DNA of 64,000 bases from Bathymodiolus brooksi (lineage: Eukaryota; Mollusca; Bivalvia; Mytilida; Modiolidae). Position numbers and translations under genes: made by a program. The first letter of the stretch is position 1, and every line of letters starts with the position of its first letter. Under the pieces are notes generated by a model. That model was not told the origin of the DNA, made no database searches, and was given only the letters and a program-made list of their open reading frames with translations. Shown here piece after piece: positions 49,601-63,980 of the stretch. The stretch spans positions 33,097,331 to 33,161,330 of the forward strand of contig OY804583.1 of the NCBI GenBank assembly GCA_963680875.1, read 5' to 3'.

Positions 49601-52600
49601 CATCTGGTGTTTAACCTATACATAGAACATGGACACCTTGTGTTTAACCTATTGATAGAACATGGACACCTGGTGTTTAACCTAAACATAAAACATTGAC
49701 ATCTGGTGTTTAACCTATGCATAAAACATGGACATCTGGTGTTTAACCTATACATAAAACATGGACATCTGGTGTTTATCCTATATATAAAACATGGACA
49801 TCTGGTGTTTCACCTATGCATAAAACATGGACATCTGGTGTTTAACCAATACATAAAACATGGACATCTGGTGTTTAACCTATAAATAAAACATGGACAT
49901 CTGGTGTTTAACCTATATATAAAACATGGACATCTGGTGTTTAACCTATGCATAAAACATGGACATCTGGTGTTTAACCTATGCATAAAACATGGACATC
50001 TGGTGTTTAACCTATGCATACAACATGGACATCTGGTGTTTAACCTATGCATATAGCATGGACATCTGGTGTTTAACCTATACATAAAGTATTGACATCT
50101 GTAGTTTTACCTATACATAAAACATGGACATCTAGTGTTTAACCTATACATAAAACATGGACATCTGGTGTTTAATCTATACATAAAACATGGACACCTG
50201 GTGTTTAACCTATACATAAAACATGAACACCTGATTTTAACCTATACATAAAACATGAACATCTGGTGTTTAACCTATACATACCACATGGACATATGGT
50301 GTTTAACCTATATATAAAACATGGACATCTGGTGTTTAACCTATATATACAACATGGCCATCTGGTGTTTAACCTATACATAGAACATGGACACCTTGTG
50401 TTTAACCTATTGATAGAACATGGACACCTGGTGTTCAACCTAAACATAAAACATGGACATCTGGTGTTTAACCTATGCATAAAACATGGACATCTAGTGT
50501 TTAACCTATACATAAAACATGGACATCTGGTGTTTAACCTATATATAAAACATGGACATCTGGTGTTTAACCTATATATAAAACATGGACATCTGGTGTT
50601 TAACCTATGCATAAAACATGGATATCTGGTGTTTAACCTATACATAAAACATGGACACCTGATGTTTAACCTATACATAAAACATGAACATCTGGTGTTC
50701 AACCTATACATAACACATGGACATATGGTGTTTAACCTATATATAAAACATGGACATCTGATGCTTAACCTATATATACAACATTAACATCTGGTGTTTA
50801 ACCTATACATAGAACATGGACACCTGGTGTTTAACCTATACATAGAACATGGACACCTGGTGTTTAACCTAAACATAAAACATGGACATCTGGTGTTTAA
50901 CCTATGCATAAAACATGGACATCTGGTGTTTAACCTATACATAAAACATGGACATCTGGTCTTTAACCTATATATAAAACATGGACATCTGGTGTTTAAC
51001 CTATACATAAAACATGGACATCTGGTGTTTATCCTATATATAAAACATGGACATCTGGTGTTTAACCTATGCATAAAAGATGGACATCTGGTGTTTAACC
51101 TATACATAAAACATGGACATCTGGTGTTTAAAATATATATAAAACATGGACATCTGGTGTTTAACCTATATATAAAACATGGACATCTGGTGTTTAACCT
51201 ATATATACAACATGGCCATCTGGTGTTTAATCTATACATAGAACATGGACACTTTGTGTTTAACCTATTGATAGAACATGGACACCTGGTGTTTAACATA
51301 AACATAAAACATGGACATCTGGTGTTTAGCCTATGCATAAAACATGGACATCTGGTGTTTAACCTATACATAAAACATGGACATCTGGTGTTTATCCTAT
51401 ATATAAAACATGGACTTCTGGTGTTTCACCTATGCATAAAACATGGACATCTGGTGTTTAACCAATACATAAAACATGGACATCTGGTGTTTATCCTATA
51501 AATAAAACATGGACATCTGGTGTTTAACCTATATATAAAACATGGACATCTGGTGTTTAACCTATGCATAAAACATGGACATCTGGTGTTTAACCTATAC
51601 ATAAAACATGGACACCTGATGTTTAACCTATACATAAAACATGAACATCTGGTGTTCAACCTATACATAACACATGGACATATGGTGTTTAACCTATATA
51701 TAAAACATGGACATCTGATGCTTAACCTATATATACAACATTAACATCTGGTGTTTAACCTATACATAGAACATGGACACCTGGTGTTTAACCTATACAT
51801 AGAACATGGACACCTGGTGTTTAACCTAAACATAAAACATGGACATCTGGTGTTTAACCTATGCATAAAACATGGACATCTGGTGTTTATCCTATACATA
51901 AAACATGGACATCTGGTCTTTAACCTATATATAAAACATGGACATCTGGTGTTTAACCTATACATAAAACATGGACATCTGGTGTTTATCCTATATATAA
52001 AACATGGACATCTGGTGTTTAACCTATGCATAAAACATGGACATCTGGTGGTTAACCTATATATAAAACATGGACATCTGGTGTTTAAAATATATATAAA
52101 ACATGGACATCTGGTGTTTAACCTATATATAAAACATGGACATCTGGTGTTTAACCTATGCATAAAACATGGACATCTGGTGTTTATCCTATATATAAAA
52201 CATGGACATCTGGTGTTTAACCTATACATAAAATATGGACACCTGGTGTTTAACCTATACATAAAACATGAACACCTGATGTTTAACCTATACATGAAAC
52301 ATGAACATCTGGTGTTTAACCTATACATAACACATGGACATATGGTGTTTGTTTAACCTATATATAAAACATGGACATCTGGTGTTCAACCTATATATAC
52401 AACATGGACATCTGGTGTTTAACCTATACATAGAACATGGACACCTGGTGTTTAACTCATGCATAGAACATGGACACCTGGTGTTTTTAACTAAACATAA
52501 AACATGGACATCTGGTGTGTAACCTATACATAAAACATGGACATCTGGTGTTTATCCTATATATAAAACATGGACATCTGGTGTTTAACCTATGCATAAA

Positions 52601-52928
52601 ACATGGACACCTGGTGTTTAACCTATACATAAAACATAGACATCTGGTGTTTAACCTATATATAAAACATAGACATCTGGTGTGCAACCTATATATAAAA
52701 CATGAACATCTGGTGTTTAGCCTATGCATAAAACATGGACATCTGGTGTTTAACCTATACATAAAACATGGACATCTGGTGTTTAACCTATACTGAAAGT
52801 ATTGACATATGTTGTTTAAACTATACATAAAACATGGACATCTGGTGTTTAACCTATACTGAAAGTATTGACATATGTTGTTTAACCTATACATAAAACA
52901 TGGACACCTGTTGTTTAACCTATGCATA
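46611..52928 (+). repeat. 33-bp minisatellite, copy 2
   Basis: Twin of 17983-24300 with the same number of units as far as can be seen. Scattered substitutions only, for example near 47374, 48738, 51520 and 52069. No unit gain or loss was noticed, which is striking for a minisatellite of this size. Confidence 0.95.
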
Positions 52929-53270
52929 TTATTATATGATTCAAAGATCAAGGTATAATATACAATTGATAAGTTTGTTGAACCATGTTTCATTAATGTA
53001 AGATTTTAAATCATATAGAAAATAATCAAATGGTTCCCCTGCTATACAAAAGACTATCATTGTCTATGTTTTATATATGAATTGTTGAACCGCTCCCCCT
53101 CCCATAGAAAGCATAAAAGTTAACAAAATATAACAAAATACAACAATAGCATGAATTAAAAAGACAAAAACAAAAAAGAAAGGAAAAGAAAAAGTAAAAA
53201 GACGTAAAAGTGACATTTTGAAACAAATAAGTTACAGAATAAGAGTGCTATATTTACATACAACACATAT

Positions 53271-53628
53271 TTGAGGACTTGGTTAGCCGCTATGGAATAT
53301 CTGTGTCACAAATGACTACGAATATGTTCCCCTTTTCGTAAATACTTCCCGCGGTCCTTTCCTCATTCATGACTTATTACCGGGTTTGTAACTAGATAAA
53401 CACGACGTGTGCCACTAGTGGAACAGGAATTGCTTACCTTCCGGAGCATACAAGTTCACCCCCAGTTTTAGTGGGGTTCGTGTTGCTTGGTCGTTTGTTT
53501 TATGTGTACATTTTGTATGTTTTGTAGATCGTTGTTGGTCCTTTTGTACTTTTTCTTTCGGCCATTGTGTTGTCTGTTCTTCAATATGCGGATTTGTATT
53601 ACCCCTGCGTTATCTTCAAGCTCTTCTT
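53271..53628 (+). mobile_element. Retroelement 3' end with ORF terminus, copy 2
   Basis: Twin of 24643-25000, with the same SRYGISVSQMTTNMF terminus. It has gtttgtag where copy 1 has gttttctag; the g form matches other family members. Confidence 0.7.
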
Positions 53629-54331
53629 ATCAAATCCTTTATCATTACCTCCAATCCCTCCAAAAAACAACAAAAGAATAATAAAAAACAACCAAATAAT
53701 ATTTGGGTGTATGGATGTTTCTCAATGAATATACGTTTATATACACCATTTACACCAACAATAAAGTGTCGTCATCACAAAGATCAATGACACCCCTTAA
53801 GATTTAGATAACTCTAATGATAATTTTATATAGAAACAAGAACACTTCAGAATCACTTTTTGTATGATTTAGAAGAAAATGTAACTTTTTAAAAGGAGAT
53901 AATATTGTTCACACATATTATCAAATTATATTAAATAAAGAAACTCATTTTTTTCAGAATTTTTTTTTTGCAAAAGGTTTTTGTCAGATATTTGAAAAAA
54001 AAAAAAAAAATGTCTATCTATCGTCTCCACCATTAATAATTTAGTTCGTGTCACACCAAACAAACAAATCGCTATCTTTATTTGTCATGTAAACAAACCG
54101 ATTCATTTAACTGTGTATGATTCCAAACCATATCTATCAGGTATTCTGAAGAATAAAGTACATTCTAACAACTTTTCATGCATTAAAACAATATATATAT
54201 TGATATTCCTTTCCGATTGTTTATGAAAAGATTGGTTTATGTCAGAATACTTCACAAAAACCAATATTTTGCTTGGGATTACCTAAATATAAAATACAGT
54301 GGCCACTATCACGTAACTGTGTAATATGATT
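53629..54331. other. AT-rich intergenic stretch, copy 2
   Basis: Twin of 25001-25702; the poly-A run near 53995-54010 is one base longer. No gene seen. Confidence 0.5.
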
Positions 54332-56258
54332 TCAATCAATTTCACACACCAGTACTTTACCAGTGTTATAGAACGTTAACATAAATCTGTTGTTATCATC
54401 TTTAAACCGTAAAACCCAAGGGTGGGCAGTTATCGTGGTGAAATCAGAAACTGGAATAATTCTTATACATTTACCATCAGAGGTCAACTGATGAATGTTA
54501 TGTGAGCTTTGTCCTACGATGTAGATATTTCCGTCACAATCAGTATCATGGCTGTACGGCCAACTCAACCGTGCACTTTTGTATGTAAAGTTATTTCCTT
54601 TGGTAGAAACACACTTCACTGAAGACACACTGTCCATATAAATAATGTCTCCTTTACAAGAAGATGAAGCCCAATCTAGGATTTAAGTTCTCTGATTTGT
54701 CTACCTGTTGTAGGATCGATCCATGATATAGTACCGTTAAATACAGCAATGTACTCATCATCTACGTAAGAAATCCCCCACGCACTGACGTCTATGGTGA
54801 ATATCCTACTTAATGTCAGCAGCTTTGGATCTACTAAATAAACTTTCGTCGACGATGTAGCTACTGCTACTGTTAGATCATTTACTTTTGTAATATCAGT
54901 TGGGCGGTTGTCGATTTTCAGTTCTTTCTTTTGAACTCCTTGATCGTCATACATGACAATTTTATAATTGGCGTAATCTGTAATAATGACGTCTTCATTG
55001 TAGAATATTCCACTTAGAATCTGTTCTGAACCAGATTTAGCTGTACCGACGTCAATTGTATATAACACTTTGAATTTTCCCGTTTGGAAATTCACTTTTT
55101 TCTTCTCCTCCTGATCAATAACAGAGTGTGGAATAGTTTCTGTTGTCTTAATATGGCCAATAGACGCCATGTTGTGTATCAAATCATCTGGTGTAAATGA
55201 TACTGATATATCTTTCATTTCACGTAACAACTTAGAAATGTCATCATCCATGCGTGGAACTTTCTCCAGAAGTTCATCACGATTAGCCAGAAATTGTATA
55301 TCTGATCCTTTTGACAAGCAAGCCTCAAACATGTCCCTCCAGTTATCAACAGAGCTTTTTAAACTGGATAATTCAGTGACGTCATCGTTTAATTTTAGAC
55401 CAATCGTTTTCTTTGTGCTTGTCATTTCATTACGTAGTTTGTCTTCAATTCCGTCCAGGTGTTTATTTACAGATTCGCGAAATTTGCTGATTTCGGCTAA
55501 AACTGCGTTCGTTTCTTCTTCAAAACGACTAACGTTGTCTTTACGCGTTGTAATGATTTCACTTAACTTGACGCTCGTGTCCTTCAATTTTGTCAAGAGT
55601 TCTATTGCTTTACTGGATTCCTTTACCCCATATACTGCTTTGTCTATAGTGACCACGTGTTCACATTTCCTATGGTGGACTGTAGCACACACGGTACAGC
55701 AAGACTTAGAGTGATCATTACAGTATATTTCTATTGTTTTTTTTCTGGGTGTTCAGTGCAGCCAACAACACCACTTATACAGGAATTAATATTACTTTCC
55801 TTTATATCCTTTATTGGTATCATCGAATGCTGTAATGTCACTTTCAACGACTTATGACAATTTTCACACGTTTTGCAGTACGCTTCCTCACATACAATAC
55901 ACCATGAAACTGCTTTATCTGATATACCGTTCCGTTCACATGAGTTACAGAGTTTCTCAGATTTGATGATAGCGTTTCTATTCAACAATGAAAGAACAAA
56001 ATGATTTCCTGGTAATTGCTTGGACCATGTCTCTGGGTTTTCTTCCTTTTCCCCGAACGACACGAGTCGACGACATATCGGACATTTGAAACCTGTCGAT
56101 TTATCCCCCTTTTCAGACGACGTGATGTATGTATGAATGCACGTTTCACAGAACGTATGAAGACACGGTAAATATTTCGGCACTTTAAGCGTCTCAAGAC
56201 ATATAGTACATGTCAGTAGATCATCAACAGTTTTTTCAACACTTGTAGAAGTTGCCAT
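54332..56258 (-). pseudogene. TRIM-family gene with two frameshifts, copy 2
   Basis: Twin of 25703-27629. The predicted residues of all three pieces (56258-55731, about 55729-54676 and 54681-54332) are identical to copy 1. Both frameshift sites are also shared: the eight-base A run at 55737-55744 and the short A run at 54682-54684. RING, two B-boxes, coiled coil and propeller-like end are as described for copy 1. The shared breaks mean they predate the duplication or arose in the sequence that was copied by the assembly. Confidence 0.85.
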
Positions 56259-56928
56259 TTTTGTTTTATCTTTATACTTCCGTGTAAGTGATAGTCAATA
56301 CATATGTCTCTTTACTGTCACGTACACATCTGTATTTCTTTAAAAACAAAAATGTATATGCTATACAGGTGTAGGTAAATATTGGGTCAGTTTCTTCAAA
56401 TTAAATGATATTTTTTATTGTTTCCCTCAAACAAATGAAATAGAAGTCAAGGCTGTGGGTGAGGGAGGTGGGTGTGTGTGTATGTGGGGGGGGGGGGGAG
56501 TAGTAACATGTTAGTAACAGGTCAACCTTAATATATGTCAAGATTATAAAGTAAATGTGAAAATAATTTTTGATATACATTAATAGACGGAAGGACATGA
56601 AACGAGGGAGATAAGGAGAGTTAAACGTGGAAACATTTTTTGGAATAGGTATATATAGGTACTAAAATAGGTACAGGAAATTAATAGCATACAAATACTG
56701 ATCATTGGACGCGAAACCATCAATATATATACCCCCCACCCAGAATAATTGGGAATATAATAGCATTTGAATATCAGTGATGAATTCATATATTAGATTA
56801 AAATATGAAATACACTCATATAGATCCATTTTGCGCCTTATCATGTTAACTCATAGCATAGAAGAATAAATCTAAGCCATACATATGTTAGCTGCATTTG
56901 AAGAAATATTACCTATTGACATAGCATA

Positions 56929-57124
56929 GAACTGCTTACCCTTCTGAGTTCACCCCCGGTTTTTTGTGGGGTTCGTGTTACTCGATCTTTAGTTTTATAT
57001 GTATGTTTTGTTGATCGTTGTTTGTCCTTTTGTAATTTTTCTTTTGGCCGTTGTGTTGTCTGTTCTTCTATGATATACGGATTCTGATTACCACTTTGGT
57101 ATCTTCGAACTCTTCATAGCATAA
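56929..57124 (+). mobile_element. 5'-truncated retroelement with 9-bp duplication, copy 2
   Basis: Twin of 28299-28494, with catagcata at 56920-56928 and 57125-57133. Confidence 0.8.
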
Positions 57125-57133
57125 CAATTATCA

Positions 57134-58309
57134 CCCATTGGTATTCTGAAGAGGACAATTTACCAGTCAGTCATGTATTTGAAAGTTTAAATAAGTCCGC
57201 CCACTCCATCCTCGTATCTATGCCTTTATATAGAACATAACACCTCCCGTAAATGTAGACAGGATATGTAAAATAATATGAAAGAACGCGAACCGCCACG
57301 AAAACAACTTTGCATATTGAAATGAAAAGTACACATTATTTGAAAATACCATTTCATATCATAATATTATATCATTTCTATATGAGCTTTATTTTGTTGA
57401 AGAGTACTCAAGACAGATGTCAGATCGCACATTTACAAATTGTAGAATGGTGAGAATTGCAGGCCAGCTTCACACTGGTGGATGTGGAGCGTTATTTTCT
57501 TGGTGTACGTGTTGCTCTGTTTGTGAAGTGGTCATGCAGCACAGTGTGAACACCAGAAGGATATATTATATCTAAGACCATTGGTATTTACTAAAGGTGA
57601 ACAACATAAAAAGATTGTACAGATAGGCAATATATTACTAAACAGTTCATTGTAGTATTTAATGTTCTTGAGAGTCAATGGCTTACCTCAAAATTTAAGT
57701 ATATCAGAGAATGCTGACGCTTCTTCAAAATGTTGTGGGTGACCTAAAGATTAAAGGATATAAGCGTATTTAAATATTTCCTCATAATATTGTAGTATTG
57801 TAGGAAACTTTTCTTTGACATCAGGGTTTTCATCTATAATGTGGAAAGATTTTGTATCAACTGGGGATTTAAATAAATGTTAGAAAAATGGACAATCCAG
57901 AGAAGCTGGCAACACAGGGCACATAGACGAAAAAACAGCAACAAAAACACATCACAACATGTGTTGGGCACCACTATACGTAAACAAAGACACATAACGT
58001 AATCTAGACATAATTATTATACTTTAAAACTGGATCTTACTGGAAATGAAATAAAAACCATAATTTACGTCAAAGTAAAGGGTTGATGAGAGGCACATAT
58101 GATGTATATATTAGAAAGACCTGGGTTCTTTTATTTTCCATTTTATTTTAAAGAGTTTTAGGCAATCTTGTGTATATTGCCACTGACACCTTTTAAGTGT
58201 AGCATTTTCACCAATTAAACTACATATAATTATGTTGTTATAATTTATATATGTATGCTGGTACCAAACACGATTTCCATATCACATGATGTTCGTATCG
58301 TTTAAAAAT
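57134..58309. other. Stretch without a supported gene, copy 2
   Basis: Twin of 28504-29679; nothing further seen. Confidence 0.5.
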
Positions 58310-61300
58310 AACACGACAGGTGTTACATGTCGAGCACGAACTGCTTTCTCCTACGGAGCATGTTGTTTAATCTTTAGTTTTAGCTTCCTTTTGGTCAATC
58401 TGAGTAGTGTTTTGTAGATAACTGTTTGACCTTTTGACCTTTTACTTTTGAACATTGTATTGTTTGTTCTTCTTCGAATTACGAAGTTCTGATTACTCCT
58501 TTGGTATGTTCTGATTACTCATCTGGTATCTTCTGATTACTCCTTTGGTATCTTCTGATTACTCCTTTGGTGTCTTCTGATTACTCCTTTGGTAATTTCT
58601 GATTACTCCTTTAGTATCTTCAGATTACTCCTTTGGTATCTTCTGATTACTCCTTTGGTAACTTTTGATTACTCCTTTGGTATCTTCTGATTACTCCTTT
58701 GGTAACTTATGATTACTCCTTTGGTATCTTCTGATTACTCCTTTGGTATCTTCTGATTACTCCTTTGATATTTTCTGATTACTCCTTGGTATCTTCTGAT
58801 TACTCCTTTGGTATCTTCTGATTACTCCTTTGATATCTTCTGATTACTCCTTTGGTATCTTCTGATTACTCCTTTGGTGTCTTCTGATTACTCCTTTGGT
58901 AATTTCTGATTACTCCTTGGTATCTTCTGATTATTCCTTTGGTATCTTCTGATTACTCCTTTGGTAACTTATGATTACTCCTTTGGTATCTTCTGATTAC
59001 TCCTTTGGTAACTTATGATTATTCCTTTGGTATCTTCTGATTACTCCTTTGGTAATTTCTGATTACTCCTTTAGTATCTTCTGATTACTCCTTTGGTATA
59101 ATCTGATTACTCTTTTGGTAACTTCTGATAACTCCTTTGGTATCTTCTGATTACTCCTTTGGTAACTTCTGATTACTCTGTTGGTATCTTCTGATTACTC
59201 CTTTGGTATCTTCTGATTACTCCTTTGGTAACTTTTGATTACTCCTTTGATATCTTCTGATTACTCCTTTGGTATCTTCTGATTACTCCTTTGGTATCTT
59301 CTGATTACTCCTTTGATATCTTCTGAATACTCCTTTGGTATCTTCTGATTACTCATTTGGCATCTTCTGAATACTCCTTCGGTATCTTCTGATTACTCTT
59401 TTGGTATATTCTGAATACTCCTTTGGTATCTTCTAATTACTCCTTTGGTAACTTCTGATTACTCCTTTGGTATCTTCTGATTACTCCTTTGGTATCTTCT
59501 GATTACTCCATTGGTATCTTCTTATTACTCCTGTAGTAACCTCTCATTACTCCTTTGGTATCTTCTGATTACTACTTTGGTAACTTCTGATTACTCCTTT
59601 GGTATCTTTTGATTACTCCTTTGGTATCTTATGATTATTCCTTTGGTATCTTCTGATTACTCCTTTGGTATCTTCTTATTACTCCTGTAGTAACCTCTGA
59701 TTACTCCTTTGGTATTTTCTGATTACTCCTTTGGTATCTTCTGATTACTCCTTTGGTAACTTCTGATTACTCCTTTGGCGTCTTCTGATTACTCCTTTGG
59801 TAACTTCTGATTACTCCTTCGGTTTCTTCTGATTACTCCTTTGGTATCTATTGATTACTCATTTGGTAACGTCTGATTACTCCTTTGGTATCTTCTGATT
59901 ACTCATTTGATATCTTCTGATTACTCCTTAGGTAACTTCTGATTACTCCTTTGGTATTTTCTAATTACTCCTTTGGTATCTTCTGAATACTCCTTTGGTA
60001 TCTTCCAGTTACTCATTTGGCATCTTCTGAATACACCGTTGGTATCTTCTGATTACTCCTTTGGTATCTTCTGATTACTCCTTTGGTAACTTATGATTAC
60101 TCCTTTGGTATCTTCTGATTACTCCTTTGGTATCTTCTGATTACTCCTTTGATATTTTCTGATTACTCCTTGGTATCTTCTGATTACTCCTTTGGTATCT
60201 TCTGATTACTCCTTTGGTATCTTCTGATTACTCCTTTGATATCTTCTGATTACTCCTTTGGTATCTTCTGATTACTCCTTTGGTGTCTTCTGATTACTCC
60301 TTTGGTAATTTCTGATTACTCCTTGGTATCTTCTGATTATTCCTTTGGTATCTTCTGATTACTCCTTTGGTAACTTCTGATTACTCCTTTGGTATCTTCT
60401 GATTACTCCTTTGGTAACTTATGATTATTCCTTTGGTATCTTCTGATTACTCCTTTGGTAATTTCTGATTACTCCTTTAGTATCTTCTGATTACTCCTTT
60501 GGTATAATCTGATTACTCTTTTGGTAACTTCTGATAACTCCTTTGGTATCTTCTGATTACTCCTTTGGTAACTTCTGATTACTCTGTTGGTATCTTCTGA
60601 TTACTCCTTTGGTATCTTCTGATTACTCCTTTGGTAACTTTTGATTACTCCTTTGATATCTTCTGATTACTCCTTTGGTATCTTCTGATTACTCCTTTGG
60701 TAACTTCTGATTACTCCTTTGGTATCTTCTGATTACTCCTTTGATAGCTTCTGATTACTCCTTTGGTATCTTCTGATTACTCCTTTGGTATCTTCTGATT
60801 ACTCCTTTGATATCTTCTGAATACTCCTTTGGTATCTTCTGATTACTCCTTTGGCATCTTCTGAATACTCCTTCGGTATCTTCTGATTACTCTTTTGGTA
60901 TATTCTGAATACTCCTTTGGTATCTTCTAATTACTCCTTTGGTAACTTCTGATTACTCCTTTGGTATCTTCTGATTACTCCTTTGGTATCTTCTGATTAC
61001 TCCATTGGTATCTTCTTATTACTCCTGTAGTAACCTCTCATTACTCCTTTGGTATCTTCTGATTACTACTTTGGTAACTTCTGATTACTCCTTTGGTATC
61101 TTTTGATTACTCCTTTGGTATCTTATGATTATTCCTTTGGTATCTTCTGATTACTCCTTTGGTATCTTCTTATTACTCCTGTAGTAACCTCTGATTACTC
61201 CTTTGGTATTTTCTGATTACTCCTTTGGTATCTTCTGATTACTCCTTTGGTAACTTCTTATTACTCCTTTGGCGTCTTCTGATTACTCCTTTGGTAACTT

Positions 61301-62142
61301 CTGATTACTCCTTCGGTTTCTTCTGATTACTCCTTTGGTATCTTCTGATTACTCCTTTGATATCTTCTGAATACTCCTTTGGTATCTTCTGATTACTCCT
61401 TTGGCATCTTCTGAATACTCCTTCGGTATCTTCTGATTACTCTTTTGGTATATTCTGAATACTCCTTTGGTATCTTCTAATTACTCCTTTGGTAACTTCT
61501 GATTACTCCTTTGGTATCTTCTGATTACTCCTTTGGTATCTTCTGATTACTCCATTGGTATCTTCTTATTACTCCTGTAGTAACCTCTCATTACTCCTTT
61601 GGTATCTTCTGATTACTACTTTGGTAACTTCTGATTACTCCTTTGGTATCTTTTGATTACTCCTTTGGTATCTTATGATTATTCCTTTGGTATCTTCTGA
61701 TTACTCCTTTGGTATCTTCTTATTACTCCTGTAGTAACCTCTGATTACTCCTTTGGTATTTTCTGATTACTCCTTTGGTATCTTCTGATTACTCCTTTGG
61801 TAACTTCTTATTACTCCTTTGGCGTCTTCTGATTACTCCTTTGGTAACTTCTGATTACTCCTTCGGTTTCTTCTGATTACTCCTTTGGTATCTATTGATT
61901 ACTCATTTGGTAACGTCTGATTACTCCTTTGGTATCTTCTGATTACTCATTTGATATCTTCTGATTACTCCTTAGGTAACTTCTGATTACTCCTTTGGTA
62001 TCTTCCAGTTACTCATTTGGCATCTTCTGAATACACCGTTGGTATCTTCTGATTACTCCTTCTTCTGAATACTCCTTTGGTATCTTCTAATAACTCCTTT
62101 GGTATCTTCTGATTACTCCTTTGGTATCTTCAAACTTTTCTT
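58310..62142 (+). mobile_element. Retroelement 3' end with 22-bp expansion, copy 2
   Basis: Twin of 29680-33512. The 22-bp array spans about 58487-62130 with the same block structure; one visible substitution is ctctcattac at about 59542 against ctctgattac in copy 1. Confidence 0.8.
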
Positions 62143-62170
62143 CTTACTGAATTGTTCCCAAGATTTGCAT

Positions 62171-62527
62171 TGCATAGAGTAAGTGAGTGAGTGATATGTA
62201 TTTTAATGCCAACTCTACAATTTTGTAGCGAGAACAAGTTAATTTTCAATGAGATGATGATGGGATCCGCTTTGTACTAGACCAACACGTTTGGTTGGAT
62301 TTTAATAGTGCTAGCTCATTGAAACGGTCCGCAGATAGACATGTTTTCCCACTAGGACACATTAGCCTGATCCCGGGCCAACCAGTTGTTGGGTTTCTCC
62401 TTAATGCTGCGTGCTTAGCGAAGATGCAACACTACCAATTCTATAATCTTTGGTTTGACACGATCGGGGCTCGAAGACACGATCTACCAAATACGAGGCG
62501 AGCACGCTAACCAATACACCACCGATG
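62171..62527 (-). mobile_element. tRNA-derived SINE, (ACTC)n tail, copy 2
   Basis: Twin of 33541-33897. Confidence 0.75.
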
Positions 62528-62575
62528 CTATTTTTCATTGAATTGACATATAAATTTCATATTTTAAGACGAGTT

Positions 62576-62765
62576 TGAAGGTACCAAAGGGGTAATAAAA
62601 ATCCGTATATCGAAGAGGAACAGACAACACAATGGCCAAAAGAAAAAGTACAAAAGGACAAACAACGATCTACAAAACATACGTATAACACTAAAGACCG
62701 AGTAACACGAACATAAAAAGCGGGCGTGAACTCAGGTGCTCCGGAAGAGTGAGCAGTTCCTGATG
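62576..62765 (-). mobile_element. Inverted retroelement 3' end, copy 2
   Basis: Twin of 33946-34135. Confidence 0.75.
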
Positions 62766-63055
62766 ATGTTTTGCTTTCTCTAGACGAAAATCAAAATAAT
62801 CCGTAGATGGTAATATTATATATTAAATAAGAATATTATAGCACTACCCCTTGTTTGCTCCTTTTGGTATTTTCTGTCGACAGGAAGTGAACTGCTTTGG
62901 AAACTGGAAATCATCCATATTTATGTATACGATTGTATGCAGCAAGCATGCAACAGGTCTAATTTACATGGTGATACGCTTGCAGCACATATGCCTCAAG
63001 CATGCAGCAACTTCCATGTCATATTTGAAGGTAGTTGTCATATGTTTGATCAATC

Positions 63056-63183
63056 ATTTGCTTTATGTGTAGTGTTTTGTAGAGCGTTGTTTGTCCTTTT
63101 TGTACTTTTTATTGTGGCCTCCATTGTGTTGTCTGTTCTTCGATATACGGATCTGATTATCGCTTTGGTAACTTCATACTTTT
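63056..63183 (+). mobile_element. Short retroelement 3' fragment, copy 2
   Basis: Twin of 34426-34553. Confidence 0.7.
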
Positions 63184-63390
63184 ATCAATATTTACAAGAA
63201 ATCTATATTTTCATCAACAGCTACACTTTTCATCTATTCCTTATTAACCCTTAATTTGAAATAGATAACATTTTATTTGACTTGATTTGAAAATGTAATA
63301 AAAATATATCTCACACACTTATATGTACATTTTTTAATTCAATGTTTTGGATCGACATTATACATATTACACAGAACTGAATTCCAGTGA

Positions 63391-63473
63391 TCATATGCAT
63401 ACAAAGCTACTGCCCCCGAGCGTGCAAGTAGTACCCGGGGGACAAGAATTACCTGCACACGGATCTGATGAAC
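63391..63473 (-). CDS. Last exon of the collagen-like gene, copy 2
   Basis: Twin of 34761-34843 with the same acceptor, cysteine-rich end and TGA (63391-63393). The poly(A) signal is at 63272-63277. If the duplication is real, this copy should be the one still connected to the upstream collagen exons, which would lie beyond 64000. Confidence 0.6.
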
Positions 63474-63561
63474 CTGAAATAAACAATACAATTACATTTT
63501 ATTTCTATTTTGAAAAGATATTAATATTTAGTCATTAATTTACAATTTCGCTATATTAGGA

Positions 63562-63846
63562 TGTTATCATATGGTTTGTTTGTTTGTTTACTTGATGGTG
63601 TTTAACGCCACTTTCAACAATATTTCAGTTATATCGTAGCGGTCAGCTTTATTGGTTGAAGAAACCGGAGTACCCGGAGAAAACCACCGACTGTAATTCA
63701 CTGACAAACTTTATCACATAATGTTGCATCGAGTACAACTCGCCCTGATCGAGATTCGATCTGACAACATCAGTAGTGATAGACACTGAATGCATAGGTA
63801 GTTGTAAATCCAACTGTCATACGATCATGGCCACAACGATCCCCGT
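63562..63846 (-). mobile_element. Bivalve-type SINE with (AAAC)n tail, copy 2
   Basis: Twin of 34932-35216 with the same flanking tatattagga duplication. Confidence 0.8.
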
Positions 63847-63864
63847 TATATTAGGAGCTTATTA

Positions 63865-63980
63865 TATGTCAATTTTCATATCGCATCCATATCAACCCGA
63901 GACGACCATATTAGTCGATGGTATGAGGGCTAACATCGTCGTGTCGAGTTGATATGGGGCGTGATATGAAAATTGACATA
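63865..63980. mobile_element. Palindromic MITE, copy 2
   Basis: Twin of 35235-35350, flanked by TTA. Confidence 0.75.
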